Shown here piece after piece: positions 34,223-41,880 of a DNA stretch of 64,000 bases; position 1 is the stretch's first letter, and every line of letters starts with the position of its first letter. The notes beneath the pieces are model-generated. The model ran no database searches and was not told the DNA's origin. It was given only the letters and a program-made list of their open reading frames with translations. The position numbers and the translations under genes were made by a program. The DNA is taken from assembly GCF_026932795.1 (NCBI RefSeq), contig NZ_JADPVH010000001.1, positions 1-64,000 on the forward strand, read 5' to 3'. Source of the DNA: Paenarthrobacter sp. Z7-10. Its GTDB lineage: Bacteria; Actinomycetota; Actinomycetes; Actinomycetales; Micrococcaceae.

Positions 34223-34896
34223 GCGCTTGGGTCCCCAATCTGATATCCGACACCATGGACAGTTCGGACGATGGTTTTAGAAATTTTCCGGCGCAGGTAA
34301 TGCACATAAGTGTCGATCACCCCCGGGTGGTCCGTCGGGTGGAACAGCGTTCTGACAAGTTCATCCCGGCCGAAGACCCGGTCCGGTTCCCCGGCCAAGA
34401 CAGCCAGCAGTTCCGATTCTTTGGCGGTCAAAGAGACACGACGGCCATAGCTGGAGCGTGCCGATCGAGAGGCCGCGTCGAACTCCCACTCACCCACGGT
34501 AAGCGCTCCGCTGGCTGCGGCGTAGGTGCGGATCAGGGCCCGCAGGCGTGCACGCAACTCGGCTGCGTCGAACGGTTTGGTGACATAGTCGTTGGCGCCG
34601 GCATCCAGCCCTGACACCTTTTCCTCGATCGTGCCGGAGGCGGTAAGAATGAGCGCCGGAGTTACGATCCCCTTGCGCCGCAGCGCCGCTATCAAGGACA
34701 CCCCGTCCAGCACCGGCAGACCACGGTCAATCACCATCACATCCCAGCCGCCAGTCAGGCCCAGATGCAAGCCCTTCTGGCCGTCACCGGCAAGTTGGAC
34801 GCGGTAGTCGTCTTCCAACAGCTCGGCGATCAGGGGACCCAGGACCGCGTCATCCTCAACCAGCAGCAGGGACGGCCGCTCATTATCGGTACTCAT
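34219..34896 (-). CDS. OmpR/PhoB-family response regulator
   Basis: 225 aa. The receiver domain has acidic pair EDD (residues 14-16), phospho-acceptor Asp57 (VMVIDRGLP), Thr in ILTAS, and Lys in VTKPFDAAELRARL. The winged helix of Trans_reg_C type (about 130-222) includes LTAKESELLAVLAGEPDRVF and the recognition region VIDTYVHYLRRKI. Cognate of the overlapping histidine kinase. A direct repeat CTAAG(A/G) with 11-bp period at 36404-36419, upstream of the operon, is a candidate binding box. Confidence 0.93.
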   Translation of the reverse strand: MSTDNERPSLLLVEDDAVLGPLIAELLEDDYRVQLAGDGQKGLHLGLTGGWDVMVIDRGLPVLDGVSLIAALRRKGIVTPALILTASGTIEEKVSGLDAGANDYVTKPFDAAELRARLRALIRTYAAASGALTVGEWEFDAASRSARSSYGRRVSLTAKESELLAVLAGEPDRVFGRDELVRTLFHPTDHPGVIDTYVHYLRRKISKTIVRTVHGVGYQIGDPSA

Positions 34897-34901
34897 GCAC
34901 T

Positions 34902-35567
34902 CTATTCTCCCGCGGCGCCAGCCCGCTTCTTGCGCCGGCTGCGGAGAAACTCAATGCCCCACGGCAGAACGGAGATCAGGACCATGATCACAGCGATCAC
35001 GTCGATGTTCTTGGCGATGACATCAAACCTGCCCAACCACGTTCCCAGCAGCGTCACCGATACCGCCCAGCCGAGGGCTCCCACGGCGTTCCACGCGGTG
35101 AAGGCCTTGTACTCGTAGCGGGCAATACCGGCAGCCAGCGGGGCAAAAGTGCGGACCACGGGCACGAACCGGGCCAGCACGATTGCAGCGCCACCGCGGC
35201 GGGCGAAGAAGGCCTCCGTCCGCTCCAGGTAGGCGGTCTTGAGGACCTTCGCGTCGTCTTTAAACCAGCGTCTGCCGAATCGGCGTCCCAGCATATAACC
35301 CACCTGGTCACCGGCGATAGCAGCAACTGTGACCACCCCGATCAGGACCGGAAGTGTGAGGTTCAGCTGCTGGTGCAGCAGCCCGGCCGTGAAGAGCAGC
35401 GAATCCCCGGGCAGGAACGGGAACAGTACTCCGGATTCGATAAACACCAGGAGCGCCACTACAGCCAGCGTGGCCGGGCCTAACCCGCTGAGCAGCGTGG
35501 CGGGATCGAAGATTGGCGGCAGCCCAGTGGGTGCGGACATGGCGACAGCGAGATGAACAGCGTGCAA
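34902..35567 (-). CDS. DedA-family membrane protein (undecaprenyl-phosphate translocase family)
   Basis: 221 aa. DedA/SNARE-associated motifs: FIESGVLFPFLPGDSLLF, GDQVGYMLGRRFGRRWFK, VLARFVPVVRTFAPLAAGIA (key Arg residues) and the final AWSV-like helix. DedA proteins flip undecaprenyl phosphate across the membrane. The start is probably the TTG at 35565-35567: AAGGAG, which overlaps the PAP2 stop codon, is correctly spaced (6 bases). The more obvious ATG at 35540 has no Shine-Dalgarno. Third gene from the distal end of the PAP2-DedA-RR-HK operon, 5 bp before the regulator gene. Confidence 0.9.
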   Translation of the reverse strand: MHAVHLAVAMSAPTGLPPIFDPATLLSGLGPATLAVVALLVFIESGVLFPFLPGDSLLFTAGLLHQQLNLTLPVLIGVVTVAAIAGDQVGYMLGRRFGRRWFKDDAKVLKTAYLERTEAFFARRGGAAIVLARFVPVVRTFAPLAAGIARYEYKAFTAWNAVGALGWAVSVTLLGTWLGRFDVIAKNIDVIAVIMVLISVLPWGIEFLRSRRKKRAGAAGE

Positions 35568-35577
35568 AAGGCGCTCC

Positions 35578-36339
35578 TTAGCGGTTGGGGCTCGACCCGA
35601 CGGGGCCAAAGCGGGCCAGTAGCGGAATCCGCGTCAGCAGCACCAACGCATACCGGTTCCACAACCCCGCAAATAAAATCACAGCGGCCGAAGAAGCCAA
35701 GAACGATGCAACCACGTCAGTGGGGTAATGGACTCCCACGTAGACGCGGGACCACGCCACAACGAGTGCCACGATGGGACCTGCAATGGCCGCGGTCCTG
35801 GACCAGCGGGTATTCCGGGCGATAAAGAACACGGCAAAGGCCAATGCCACCGCAAAGGCAACGTGTCCGCTGGGAAAGCTGTTCGATCCGGTTTCCGGTG
35901 CCAGCGGATCCAACAGCAGTGCCTGGTTGGGCCGCTGGCGGGCGATGATCAACTTGAAAATCTCGCTGGCCACCCAGCCCAACGACGCAACTGCACCAAA
36001 GGCGATGGCGTTCACCGGCGACCGCCGCACCACCAGCAGGTACAACGCCACCAGAATAATGATCGGCACGCCCACCAATGGAGCGAACAGATAGTTAATC
36101 GTCATCGCGATACCCGTCAGGAGAACTTCGTGGTGTCGGCTCAACTCCTGGTCCACACTAAACTCATTGGCGCTGAACCCAGGTGTCCATTTTGCGCTCA
36201 AACCCAGCGCCAGGTCCGCTCCGGCCAATACCAACGCCCATAGGACCCATAGCCGGGCCTGTGGCAGGACGCGCAATCGGGTTCGCGGATCGGAACGGGT
36301 GTCGGTCTTCGGACCGCTCTCGGCGGGTGAGCTGTGCAT
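35578..36339 (-). CDS. PAP2-family phosphatase (lipid phosphate / undecaprenyl-PP phosphatase type)
   Basis: 253 aa, about six TM helices. All three phosphatase motifs are intact: KLIIARQRP (C1), FPSGHVAF (C2) and SRVYVGVHYPTDV (C3), so it should hydrolyse a lipid (pyro)phosphate on the outer face. The start ATG at 36339 follows GGAG by five bases. A TTG at 36375 without Shine-Dalgarno would add 12 residues. First gene of the envelope operon; the stop overlaps the ribosome-binding site of dedA, coupling the two proteins of one cycle: dephosphorylation of C55-PP and recycling of C55-P. Confidence 0.9.
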   Translation of the reverse strand: MHSSPAESGPKTDTRSDPRTRLRVLPQARLWVLWALVLAGADLALGLSAKWTPGFSANEFSVDQELSRHHEVLLTGIAMTINYLFAPLVGVPIIILVALYLLVVRRSPVNAIAFGAVASLGWVASEIFKLIIARQRPNQALLLDPLAPETGSNSFPSGHVAFAVALAFAVFFIARNTRWSRTAAIAGPIVALVVAWSRVYVGVHYPTDVVASFLASSAAVILFAGLWNRYALVLLTRIPLLARFGPVGSSPNR

Positions 36340-36403
36340 GAAATCTCCGGGATCGGGTGCATCGCGGTCAGACAACCGCCTTTTACACTCTGTCCCACTG
36401 CCT

Positions 36404-36419
36404 CTAAGGATTCCCTAAG
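36404..36419. promoter_or_regulatory. 11-bp-spaced direct repeat, candidate response-regulator box
   Basis: CTAAGGATTCC CTAAGATTG shows CTAAG at 36404 and again at 36415, exactly 11 bp apart, as in direct-repeat boxes bound by OmpR/PhoB regulators. It is 65-75 bp upstream of the PAP2 start and overlaps the stop of the last Asp23-operon gene. Assignment to the regulator at 34219-34896 is inference. Confidence 0.4.
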
Positions 36420-36825
36420 ATTGCATCGAAGGCCTGGTGGTTGCTGTCGGTGCGGTCGCCGGGGAAGGAGTTGGCTCGGCCTTCCGCGGCACGGACGGCA
36501 CCGCAGCGATGGAACAGATTTGGACGGCAATAGCGCCGGCTTCCATTTCCGTCTCGGTTCCCAGCGTGGCCCGGATTTCCGCGGCAATGCGGCGGGCCAG
36601 TTCCGGTGCCGGTACGTCGCCGCTGGCTCCAACGCGGATTCGGACATGGGCGGTGGAGCCGTCCATGCGCAGGCGAACCAGCTCCGGTTCCGGTGCGGAC
36701 GTGCCGGGGGCCATTACAGCGCCGAGGCGATTCATCGGTGCCCGCCAGGCAGGATCCGCCGGATAAACGGCTGCCACGCCCGGGACCGAGAGGACCAGTC
36801 GGTGTAGTTGGTCTGCGGTGCTCAT
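36415..36825 (-). CDS. small Asp23-operon protein, unknown
   Basis: 136 aa. A globular core (residues about 1-108: HRLVLSVPGVAAVYPADPAW, LVRLRMDGSTAHVRIRVGAS, ELARRIAAEIRATLG) has the alternating strand-helix pattern of Asp23/Gls24-like domains, and VPGVAAVY is reminiscent of their opening. A disordered Pro/Thr/Ala-rich tail follows. The ATG overlaps the stop of the zinc-finger/Asp23 gene by 4 bp. No TM or signal. Probably a partner in the envelope-stress assembly (inference). Confidence 0.7.
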   Translation of the reverse strand: MSTADQLHRLVLSVPGVAAVYPADPAWRAPMNRLGAVMAPGTSAPEPELVRLRMDGSTAHVRIRVGASGDVPAPELARRIAAEIRATLGTETEMEAGAIAVQICSIAAVPSVPRKAEPTPSPATAPTATTRPSMQS

Positions 36826-37421
36826 GGAGCGGTCCCGTTCCCTTTGCTGCCCGGGGAAACCACCCCGAGGTCAGTGATGGCGATGTCAATATCGTCGACG
36901 TTCAGCTCCGTGTGCCTGGCGAGCGCCTGCGCCAGAGTTTGGCGGAGCGTGTTCGCCAGGTCGGGGAGACGCTCGCCCCAGAGCGCAGTGACGTTCACTT
37001 CGATTCCAATGGGTGCACCCGGTGTTTCAAGGTTCCCGTTGAACCGGCATTTACCGATGGTTGCACCATGAACGGTGTCCCCGATAGTCCGGATCAGGGC
37101 GACGACGGCGCCTTCCGTCTCCGAGAGGTCATCGTCGGGGTGGGCACCGGCCAGCGCGATGCTGCGCCCGGCTTTGGTCTCCAGTCTGAGATTGTCCATG
37201 ATGCTGCGGAACCAAGGTTCATCCGTGCTGCCGGCTTGGTGCAGGTCGCTCTCGAGCAGTTGGCCGGTGAGGGTGTGGAGCCGGCGCAGCGCGGCCAGGG
37301 CAGCCTGGCACTGAGGGCAGTTGTCCATGTGCAAACTGTCCGGGGATGAACCGGCGGAAAGGTAGTCGCTGAGTTCTTCCAGAGTCCGGCCGCAGCCGGG
37401 GTCGAGGGCGTCCGGTGTCAC
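36822..37421 (-). CDS. zinc-finger (ZAS-like) + Asp23-like protein, candidate anti-sigma factor
   Basis: 199 aa. Residues 1-60 form an anti-sigma-like zinc domain: upstream Cys10 and H31-x3-C35-x2-C38 (HMDNCPQC), the ZAS arrangement of zinc-binding anti-sigma factors. Residues about 75-190 are an Asp23/Gls24-like domain (IALAGAHPDDDLSETEGAVV, IGIEVNVTALWGERLPDLAN, LNVDDIDIAITDLGVV). There is no TM helix. GTG start overlaps the sigma-factor stop by 4 bp (GTGA), the classic arrangement for a sigma/anti-sigma pair. The fusion implies that Asp23-domain contacts, not a membrane sensor, control the sigma factor (inference). Confidence 0.8.
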   Translation of the reverse strand: MTPDALDPGCGRTLEELSDYLSAGSSPDSLHMDNCPQCQAALAALRRLHTLTGQLLESDLHQAGSTDEPWFRSIMDNLRLETKAGRSIALAGAHPDDDLSETEGAVVALIRTIGDTVHGATIGKCRFNGNLETPGAPIGIEVNVTALWGERLPDLANTLRQTLAQALARHTELNVDDIDIAITDLGVVSPGSKGNGTAP

Positions 37422-37987
37422 TGCCAGGCCTCCATTTCCTTCAGTAGGGTCGCTCGTGCCCGGGAGAGACGGCCCCGGACGCTATCGGAGGTGATGCCCA
37501 AGGTGCGGGCGATCTCCTCATAGGACTGGTTCCCCATTTCCTTCAGGACCCAGCAGTGGCGTTGCTCCTCCGGCAACCGCGCCAGCGCGGCGGTGAGCGC
37601 TGTCATCCCCGTCGCCGTCAATGCTGCCGTTTCAGGGGTGGGTGCCGGATCGGCGGGATCTTCCACAGCATCAATGCTCGTGGTGCTCTTTCGCCGGCGA
37701 ACCAGGTTGATCGAAGCGTTGGCGGTGATCCGCATCATCCAGCCGCGGACGGCATTCGGTTCACTCAGGTCGCCGAGTTTGGTCCAGGCCTGCAGCAGGG
37801 ATTCCTGGACCGCGTCGTCGGCGTCAGCGAAGGATCCGGTGATGCGCCGGGCATAGCCACGCATGGCCGGAGCATAGCGCCGGGCCAGAACTTCAAACGC
37901 CTTGCTGTCCCCGTCCGAGGCGCGCTCGGCAAGAAGTCCGTCGGCCGCCGAGGAGAGGGCGTCCGCGGTCAGGGGTGGGGCAGTCAA
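37418..37987 (-). CDS. ECF-type RNA polymerase sigma factor
   Basis: 189 aa. Region 2 (about 28-98: FEVLARRYAPAMRGYARRI, DADDAVQESLLQAWTKLGDL, RGWMMRITANASINLVRRRK) and region 4 (about 130-187: LPEEQRHCWVLKEMGNQSYE, EIARTLGITSDSVRGRLSRA) make a standard ECF sigma factor. The 4-bp overlap with the zinc-finger/Asp23 gene points to that protein as anti-sigma. It lies 100 bp after amaP, and the gap contains 25-bp direct repeats that could include its own promoter. Confidence 0.92.
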   Translation of the reverse strand: MTAPPLTADALSSAADGLLAERASDGDSKAFEVLARRYAPAMRGYARRITGSFADADDAVQESLLQAWTKLGDLSEPNAVRGWMMRITANASINLVRRRKSTTSIDAVEDPADPAPTPETAALTATGMTALTAALARLPEEQRHCWVLKEMGNQSYEEIARTLGITSDSVRGRLSRARATLLKEMEAWQ

Positions 37988-38042
37988 GTCGGGTCCTTCC
38001 CGTCGATGCGTAAGTCCGGGTCGCTCCTGAGCGAAGCCGTCG

Positions 38043-38105
38043 GGACGCGTTCGGCTGAGGATTCCGTGGACGCGTTCGGCTGAGGGTTCAGTGGACGCGT
38101 TCGGC
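38043..38105. repeat. 25-bp direct repeat, 2.5 copies, between amaP and sigma gene
   Basis: GGACGCGTTCGGCTGAGG plus 7 further bases recurs with a strict 25-bp period at 38043, 38068 and (partial) 38093. The array covers the last codons of amaP and most of the gap before the sigma gene. It may be slippage DNA or operator-like sites with an even spacing. Confidence 0.85.
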
Positions 38106-38723
38106 GCCGGTGAATCTGGAGCGCAGTCCAGAGTTTATTCGGACCAGGACAGGAACCTGAATGCCCAGGAGCTCGTCGAGGCCCCGAACAGTTTCCTCCG
38201 CCGCGTCGGTGACCTGGCGTGGCGAGGAACCTTTGCGCGCCTGGATGGCGATCCGCAGCCCGTCCGCCTGCTTGACCTTCCAAGCGCTCACGTTGGCGCT
38301 GAGCACTTGGTCATTTTCCTCCAGCGCATCCCGGATCGCCCGCGTCGCCAGCGATGCCTCGATCGTCGTCGAGCCGGCCGCATTTCCGCTGCCATCGGCG
38401 GCACTGCCCGCGGAGCTGTCGCGGCTGCCGATGCGGCCGGAGCGTCCTCCGCCCTGGGAGAAAATCCAGCACAACAGCAGAACAACCGCGACGACCAACA
38501 GCGCCAAGGCTGCGATCGTCCACCAGCTGACGTCGAAACTTCCGATCGGAACGGACCTGATCTGTGCCAAGGTCCAGGCCCACGCCGTGGCCCCGTTGCT
38601 GGACCAGTCCGCGGCGAATGATGGAGTGGCCCCTGCCGCGGCGGTGATGGCCCCGGCGGCGATCAGGATCAGGCCCAACAGGGCCAGCAGCAGGCGGTTA
38701 AGCCCACGATGGGTGCCGTTCAT
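38088..38723 (-). CDS. amaP: alkaline shock response membrane anchor protein AmaP-like
   Basis: 211 aa. Two TM helices (about 8-32 and 66-88) are followed by a cytoplasmic Asp23-like domain (about 115-205: IEASLATRAIRDALEENDQV, SANVSAWKVKQADGLRIAI, VRGLDELLGIQVPVLVRI). In Gram-positives AmaP tethers Asp23 to the membrane. The ATG overlaps the DUF6286 stop by 4 bp. The extra Gly/Ser-rich loop (SQGGGRSGRIGSRDSS) links membrane and cytoplasmic parts. Confidence 0.82.
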   Translation of the reverse strand: MNGTHRGLNRLLLALLGLILIAAGAITAAAGATPSFAADWSSNGATAWAWTLAQIRSVPIGSFDVSWWTIAALALLVVAVVLLLCWIFSQGGGRSGRIGSRDSSAGSAADGSGNAAGSTTIEASLATRAIRDALEENDQVLSANVSAWKVKQADGLRIAIQARKGSSPRQVTDAAEETVRGLDELLGIQVPVLVRINSGLRSRFTGAERVH

Positions 38724-39301
38724 ACGCCTAACGCCCCTTTCTGGCTGATGATGATCTTCACTTTCGGTTCCGGCGTCAGTTCGTAACCGGAGAGTTCATT
38801 CTGCACCGCAGCGCGCACGGCTTCCTCGTCAATGCCAATTCCGGAGGTCCGGTGGATCAGGACGTCTATGCTGTGCCGGCTGATGCGCGTGCTGACTTGT
38901 TCGGGTACCAAGGCGGCGGTGTTGCGTGCGGTGCGGGACACGGCGGCGGCGATCACCTCATCGTCGACGACAACGGCGTTACGGTCGCTGGCGAGGGTGT
39001 GCCTGCCACGGTTGCCGGGCAGCAAGGCCAGCAGCAGCAGGATCAGCCCGATCAGGGCCAGACCCACTCCGGCAGCGATCATGCCCGCCGGCAGCGTTGC
39101 CTGCGGCAGTCCAACCAGCCAGGCTCCGATCTGCGGCGGCGAGGCCAGCAACGGCTTTCTCCCCGTCATGGACAGCACCGTTTCGGTTCCCAGCCAAAGC
39201 AGGACAAGGATCGTCACGACGGCGGTGACCACTGCGGCGGTGGCGCGGGAGGAATGCGTTTCCCGACGGACCAGGCGGCGGGTATGGGCAGCGGTGCTCA
39301 T
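38720..39301 (-). CDS. DUF6286 membrane protein of the Asp23 operon
   Basis: 193 aa, two TM helices (about 21-45, 72-95) and a C-terminal cytoplasmic domain (about 100-190: RNAVVVDDEVIAAAVSRTAR, SIDVLIHRTSGIGIDEEAVR, KVKIIISQ). This matches DUF6286 proteins, which in streptomycetes and relatives always sit in Asp23/AmaP operons. It likely forms part of the membrane anchor of the Asp23 assembly. Overlaps by 4 bp with both neighbours. Confidence 0.78.
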   Translation of the reverse strand: MSTAAHTRRLVRRETHSSRATAAVVTAVVTILVLLWLGTETVLSMTGRKPLLASPPQIGAWLVGLPQATLPAGMIAAGVGLALIGLILLLLALLPGNRGRHTLASDRNAVVVDDEVIAAAVSRTARNTAALVPEQVSTRISRHSIDVLIHRTSGIGIDEEAVRAAVQNELSGYELTPEPKVKIIISQKGALGV

Positions 39302-39720
39302 TGGACCTTCTCCTGACGCCGCGGATGGATTCCGGTCAGCCGGATATCTATCCGGCCGACGTCTGATCCGGTGAGCCGGGTGACCTGATCATGAACGGTG
39401 CTGCGGGCTGTGTCCGCACGGTCAAAGGCGTTGCCGCCGTTGCCTCGGACCTCCTCCGGGTGCCGGGCCGCCTGTAGCAGGGTCGGAAGGACGATGGGAA
39501 CCCACAGCGTAATTCCCAGCCGACCGCCGTCGTCCTGCACCTTCGCCTTGACCTCCATGCCGGGAACACCGAACGCCTGCGCTGCAACAGCGCGGACCGT
39601 GTTGGTCAGCGCACTGGTGCTGATCCGGGTATGGCCCAGGCGGGCCTTGGCCGCGTTGTTCCCGTCGTACCTGGCTGACCGCCGGCCGGTGGAAAACGCC
39701 GCCGGCACGGAGGCGGTCAT
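39298..39720 (-). CDS. Asp23-like small protein of the stress operon
   Basis: 140 aa. From residue about 28 the pattern TRISTSALTNTVRAVAAQAF, VKAKVQDDGGRLGITLWVPI, RLTGSDVGRIDIRLTGI resembles a diverged Asp23/Gls24 domain lacking the canonical N-terminal motif. No signal or TM. The true start is the ATG at 39720, which overlaps the DUF2273 stop (ATGA); the frame upstream to 39957 is only a shadow of neighbouring genes. Confidence 0.72.
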   Translation of the reverse strand: MTASVPAAFSTGRRSARYDGNNAAKARLGHTRISTSALTNTVRAVAAQAFGVPGMEVKAKVQDDGGRLGITLWVPIVLPTLLQAARHPEEVRGNGGNAFDRADTARSTVHDQVTRLTGSDVGRIDIRLTGIHPRRQEKVQ

Positions 39721-39908
39721 GACGATGAGCGCTTGCCGCGCAGGGCGTCCATGACGCCTCCGATGTCCAGACGCCCTTCGGCCGCGCGGCCAATGACGGC
39801 ACCGATAATCATGAACAGTGCCACCAGCAGGAAACCCCAAAAACCGAATACCAAGGCAGAGATGGCGAGCGTGGCGCCAATGGCGATGCCCGAAACTGTT
39901 GGACTCAT
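39717..39908 (-). CDS. DUF2273 small membrane protein
   Basis: 63 aa, almost entirely two TM segments (GIAIGATLAISALVFGFWGF, LLVALFMIIGAVIGRAAEGR) with a short C-terminal tail. Size, GxxxG spacing and operon position match DUF2273, the small membrane component found with Asp23 and AmaP in Firmicutes and Actinobacteria. 4-bp overlaps on both sides. Confidence 0.82.
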   Translation of the reverse strand: MSPTVSGIAIGATLAISALVFGFWGFLLVALFMIIGAVIGRAAEGRLDIGGVMDALRGKRSSS

Positions 39909-40438
39909 GAGACTCGTGTCTCCCTCTTCTCGATGTCCTTCTGGTCCGCCACATCACTGGCGCGCGTGTCGTCAGTGGGGATGTGCACGTCCGTGATGCT
40001 GATGTTCACCTCGGTCACTTCAAGTCCCACCAAATCTTCCACGGCGGCGTAGACGGCGTCCCGGACGGCACCGGCAACTTCCTGCAGCGGGTGCGGATAT
40101 TCCACGATTAGCGTCACATCCACCGCAGCCTGGGTCTTGCCGACTTCAACGCTGATGCCCTGGGCCACATCACTTTGCCCGATGGCATCGCGCAGGGACC
40201 CCAGCGCGCGCGCCGCTCCGCCGCCAAGGGCGAAGACGCCGGGAATGTTTCGGGTAGCGATGCCGGCGATTTTGGCGACGACGGCGTCGGCAATGGTGGT
40301 GTCGCCATGGCCTTGGCCGGCAGGAGTCTTGTGCGCGGCGGCGGCGGCCGACGACGGCAGGGGGGTCTTGGCGGTGGTGGACGGGGTCTGGGGCTGATTG
40401 GTCAAAACACTCACTCCTGAATCGGATCGGTCGGGCAT
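39905..40438 (-). CDS. Asp23/Gls24-family envelope stress response protein
   Basis: 177 aa. After a Pro/Thr/Ser/Ala-rich N-terminus (about 1-45) the full Asp23 domain follows: TIADAVVAKIAGIATRNIPG, VFALGGGAARALGSLRDAIG, VDVTLIVEYPHPLQEVAGAV, YAAVEDLVGLEVTEVNISIT, DVHIP. In staphylococci Asp23 is an abundant membrane-tethered filament involved in cell-wall stress. First gene of an eight-gene operon. The ATG at 40438 lacks a Shine-Dalgarno. AGGAG near 40414-40420 points to a TTG at 40405 as an alternative start 11 codons in. Confidence 0.92.
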   Translation of the reverse strand: MPDRSDSGVSVLTNQPQTPSTTAKTPLPSSAAAAAHKTPAGQGHGDTTIADAVVAKIAGIATRNIPGVFALGGGAARALGSLRDAIGQSDVAQGISVEVGKTQAAVDVTLIVEYPHPLQEVAGAVRDAVYAAVEDLVGLEVTEVNISITDVHIPTDDTRASDVADQKDIEKRETRVS

Positions 40439-40885
40439 CGGTTGATGTCCACACAGTTAAGATGCTGCGGGCGCGGAAAACCTCACGCCCAATAGATGGT
40501 GATCTGTCTCACACGGCACGGCGCGGTCAGCCGGGCGGTCCGGACACTGGGCCGTGGCGCACCCTCCCGGGTGCGCGCTTGCATCCGATGTGCTTCCCTT
40601 CCATCAGTGCCCGCCTCCACGAGTGCTCGGGCTGGGCATGGTTCATTGTTACCCGCCGCCCGCACCATGCGCCAGAGCTTCCGGCAGGCGGGCCGGGGAG
40701 CTGCGCCTTCGCCGTGCAGATCGCTGCTTCGAAGCTCTCGCCGGTGCCAGGCGTAGGCTGGAGTTATCCGCGGGGGGCGGGTACCCGTCATTCTTCGAAA
40801 CTGGACTCTGGCGTCTGCTTCCGCCTCCGCCATACGGGGCCGGGGGTTCCAGCGGCGGACTACGTCGTGGAATGACTCTTTTGGA
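40439..40885. other. intergenic region between divergent asp23 operon and GAF-ANTAR gene
   Basis: 447 bp without a convincing gene. It must contain the promoters for the leftward asp23 operon and the rightward ANTAR gene. I see GC-rich imperfect hairpins (around 40660-40720) but no clear operator, riboswitch or ANTAR-type tandem stem-loop that I can defend. Confidence 0.5.
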
Positions 40886-41632
40886 ATGGGGCCCGTCGTG
40901 GCCGCTGAACTCACCGACGCTTCTTTTATCAGGTATCTCCAAGATTTAATGCTGGAAAGCGATGACGTCGCGGACTTCCTCACGGGACTGGCCCAGCAGG
41001 CCGCCCAGTCGCTGTCCAAGGGCGGTGGTGAGGTTCTGTGTGGGGTTACGCTGCTGCGTGAGCGGCAGGCCGCAACGGTGGCCAGCAGCAGTGCACGGGC
41101 CAGGTACATGGACGAAATCCAATACAACTTCGGTGATGGTCCCTGCCTGACGGCGTCCCGGGAACAGCTCACGATCAGCGTCCCAGACCTGCGCCGTGAG
41201 GACCGTTGGCCGGACTACGCCGACGCTGTACTGCAGCACGGCATACGCTCGGTGCTGGCCGTGCCGTTTGATCTTGCCGACGAAGCCCGGGCCGCCCTGA
41301 ACTTATACTCCACCCGGTGGGATAACTTCACTGATCACGATATTGAGCTGGCGGAGGGCATCGTGGCCCAAACGTCCAAGGCGCTCCGGCTGGTTGTCCG
41401 CTTCGCGGCCCGCACGGAGACCGCCACGCACCTGAAATCCGCGATGGAGTCCCGCACCACCATCGACTTGGCGGTTGGCATCATCATGGCCCAAAACCGC
41501 TGCAGCCAGGGCGAAGCGGTCGAAATCCTTAAGTCGGCCTCCAGCAGCCGCAACATCAAACTCCGCGACATTGCGGCCACACTGGTCAACTCCATCAGCC
41601 CGGAAGCGGCCAACACCCACTTCGACCATTGA
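40886..41632 (+). CDS. GAF and ANTAR domain regulator
   Basis: 248 aa. N-terminal GAF-type sensor (about 20-165: YLQDLMLESDDVADFLTGLA, NFGDGPCLTASREQLTISVP, VLAVPFDLADEARAALNLYS) and C-terminal ANTAR RNA-binding domain (about 180-238: ESRTTIDLAVGIIMAQNRCS, AVEILKSASSSRNIKLRDIA). Such proteins bind tandem hexaloop stem-loops in nascent RNA to prevent termination. Mycobacterial and Arthrobacter relatives sense signals through GAF. No kinase is adjacent. The start may be ATG 40886 or GTG 40898; neither has a strong Shine-Dalgarno. Confidence 0.9.
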   Translation: MGPVVAAELTDASFIRYLQDLMLESDDVADFLTGLAQQAAQSLSKGGGEVLCGVTLLRERQAATVASSSARARYMDEIQYNFGDGPCLTASREQLTISVPDLRREDRWPDYADAVLQHGIRSVLAVPFDLADEARAALNLYSTRWDNFTDHDIELAEGIVAQTSKALRLVVRFAARTETATHLKSAMESRTTIDLAVGIIMAQNRCSQGEAVEILKSASSSRNIKLRDIAATLVNSISPEAANTHFDH

Positions 41633-41880
41633 CTTAACCTCCGGCAGCCGCGCGGGCGACCAAGATAGAGGTCCTTGCGGTACCAGCGCGTCCCCTCCTA
41701 GGTCGGGCCGTCCTGCATTGCCCCAAAGCAATTGAAGCGATAACGTTTAAAACGGCTTAGCAGAAGGCCGTGGACCCTTCATCAGTGAAAGTACTCCATG
41801 GATCACAAACTTCGGGTTATCGTCCGGCTGGAGATGGGTTCTCCCCTCACTCACGCCCGGCACATCCAGGCGGTGGCAGC

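Noticed and set aside
38043-38105. Considered as a short CRISPR-like array
   Set aside because: The 25-bp units are directly adjacent without spacers, so it is a plain tandem repeat.
40483-41172. 229-codon leftward frame overlapping the ANTAR gene and its upstream region
   Set aside because: No domain or Shine-Dalgarno, and it is antisense to a well-supported GAF-ANTAR gene over half its length.
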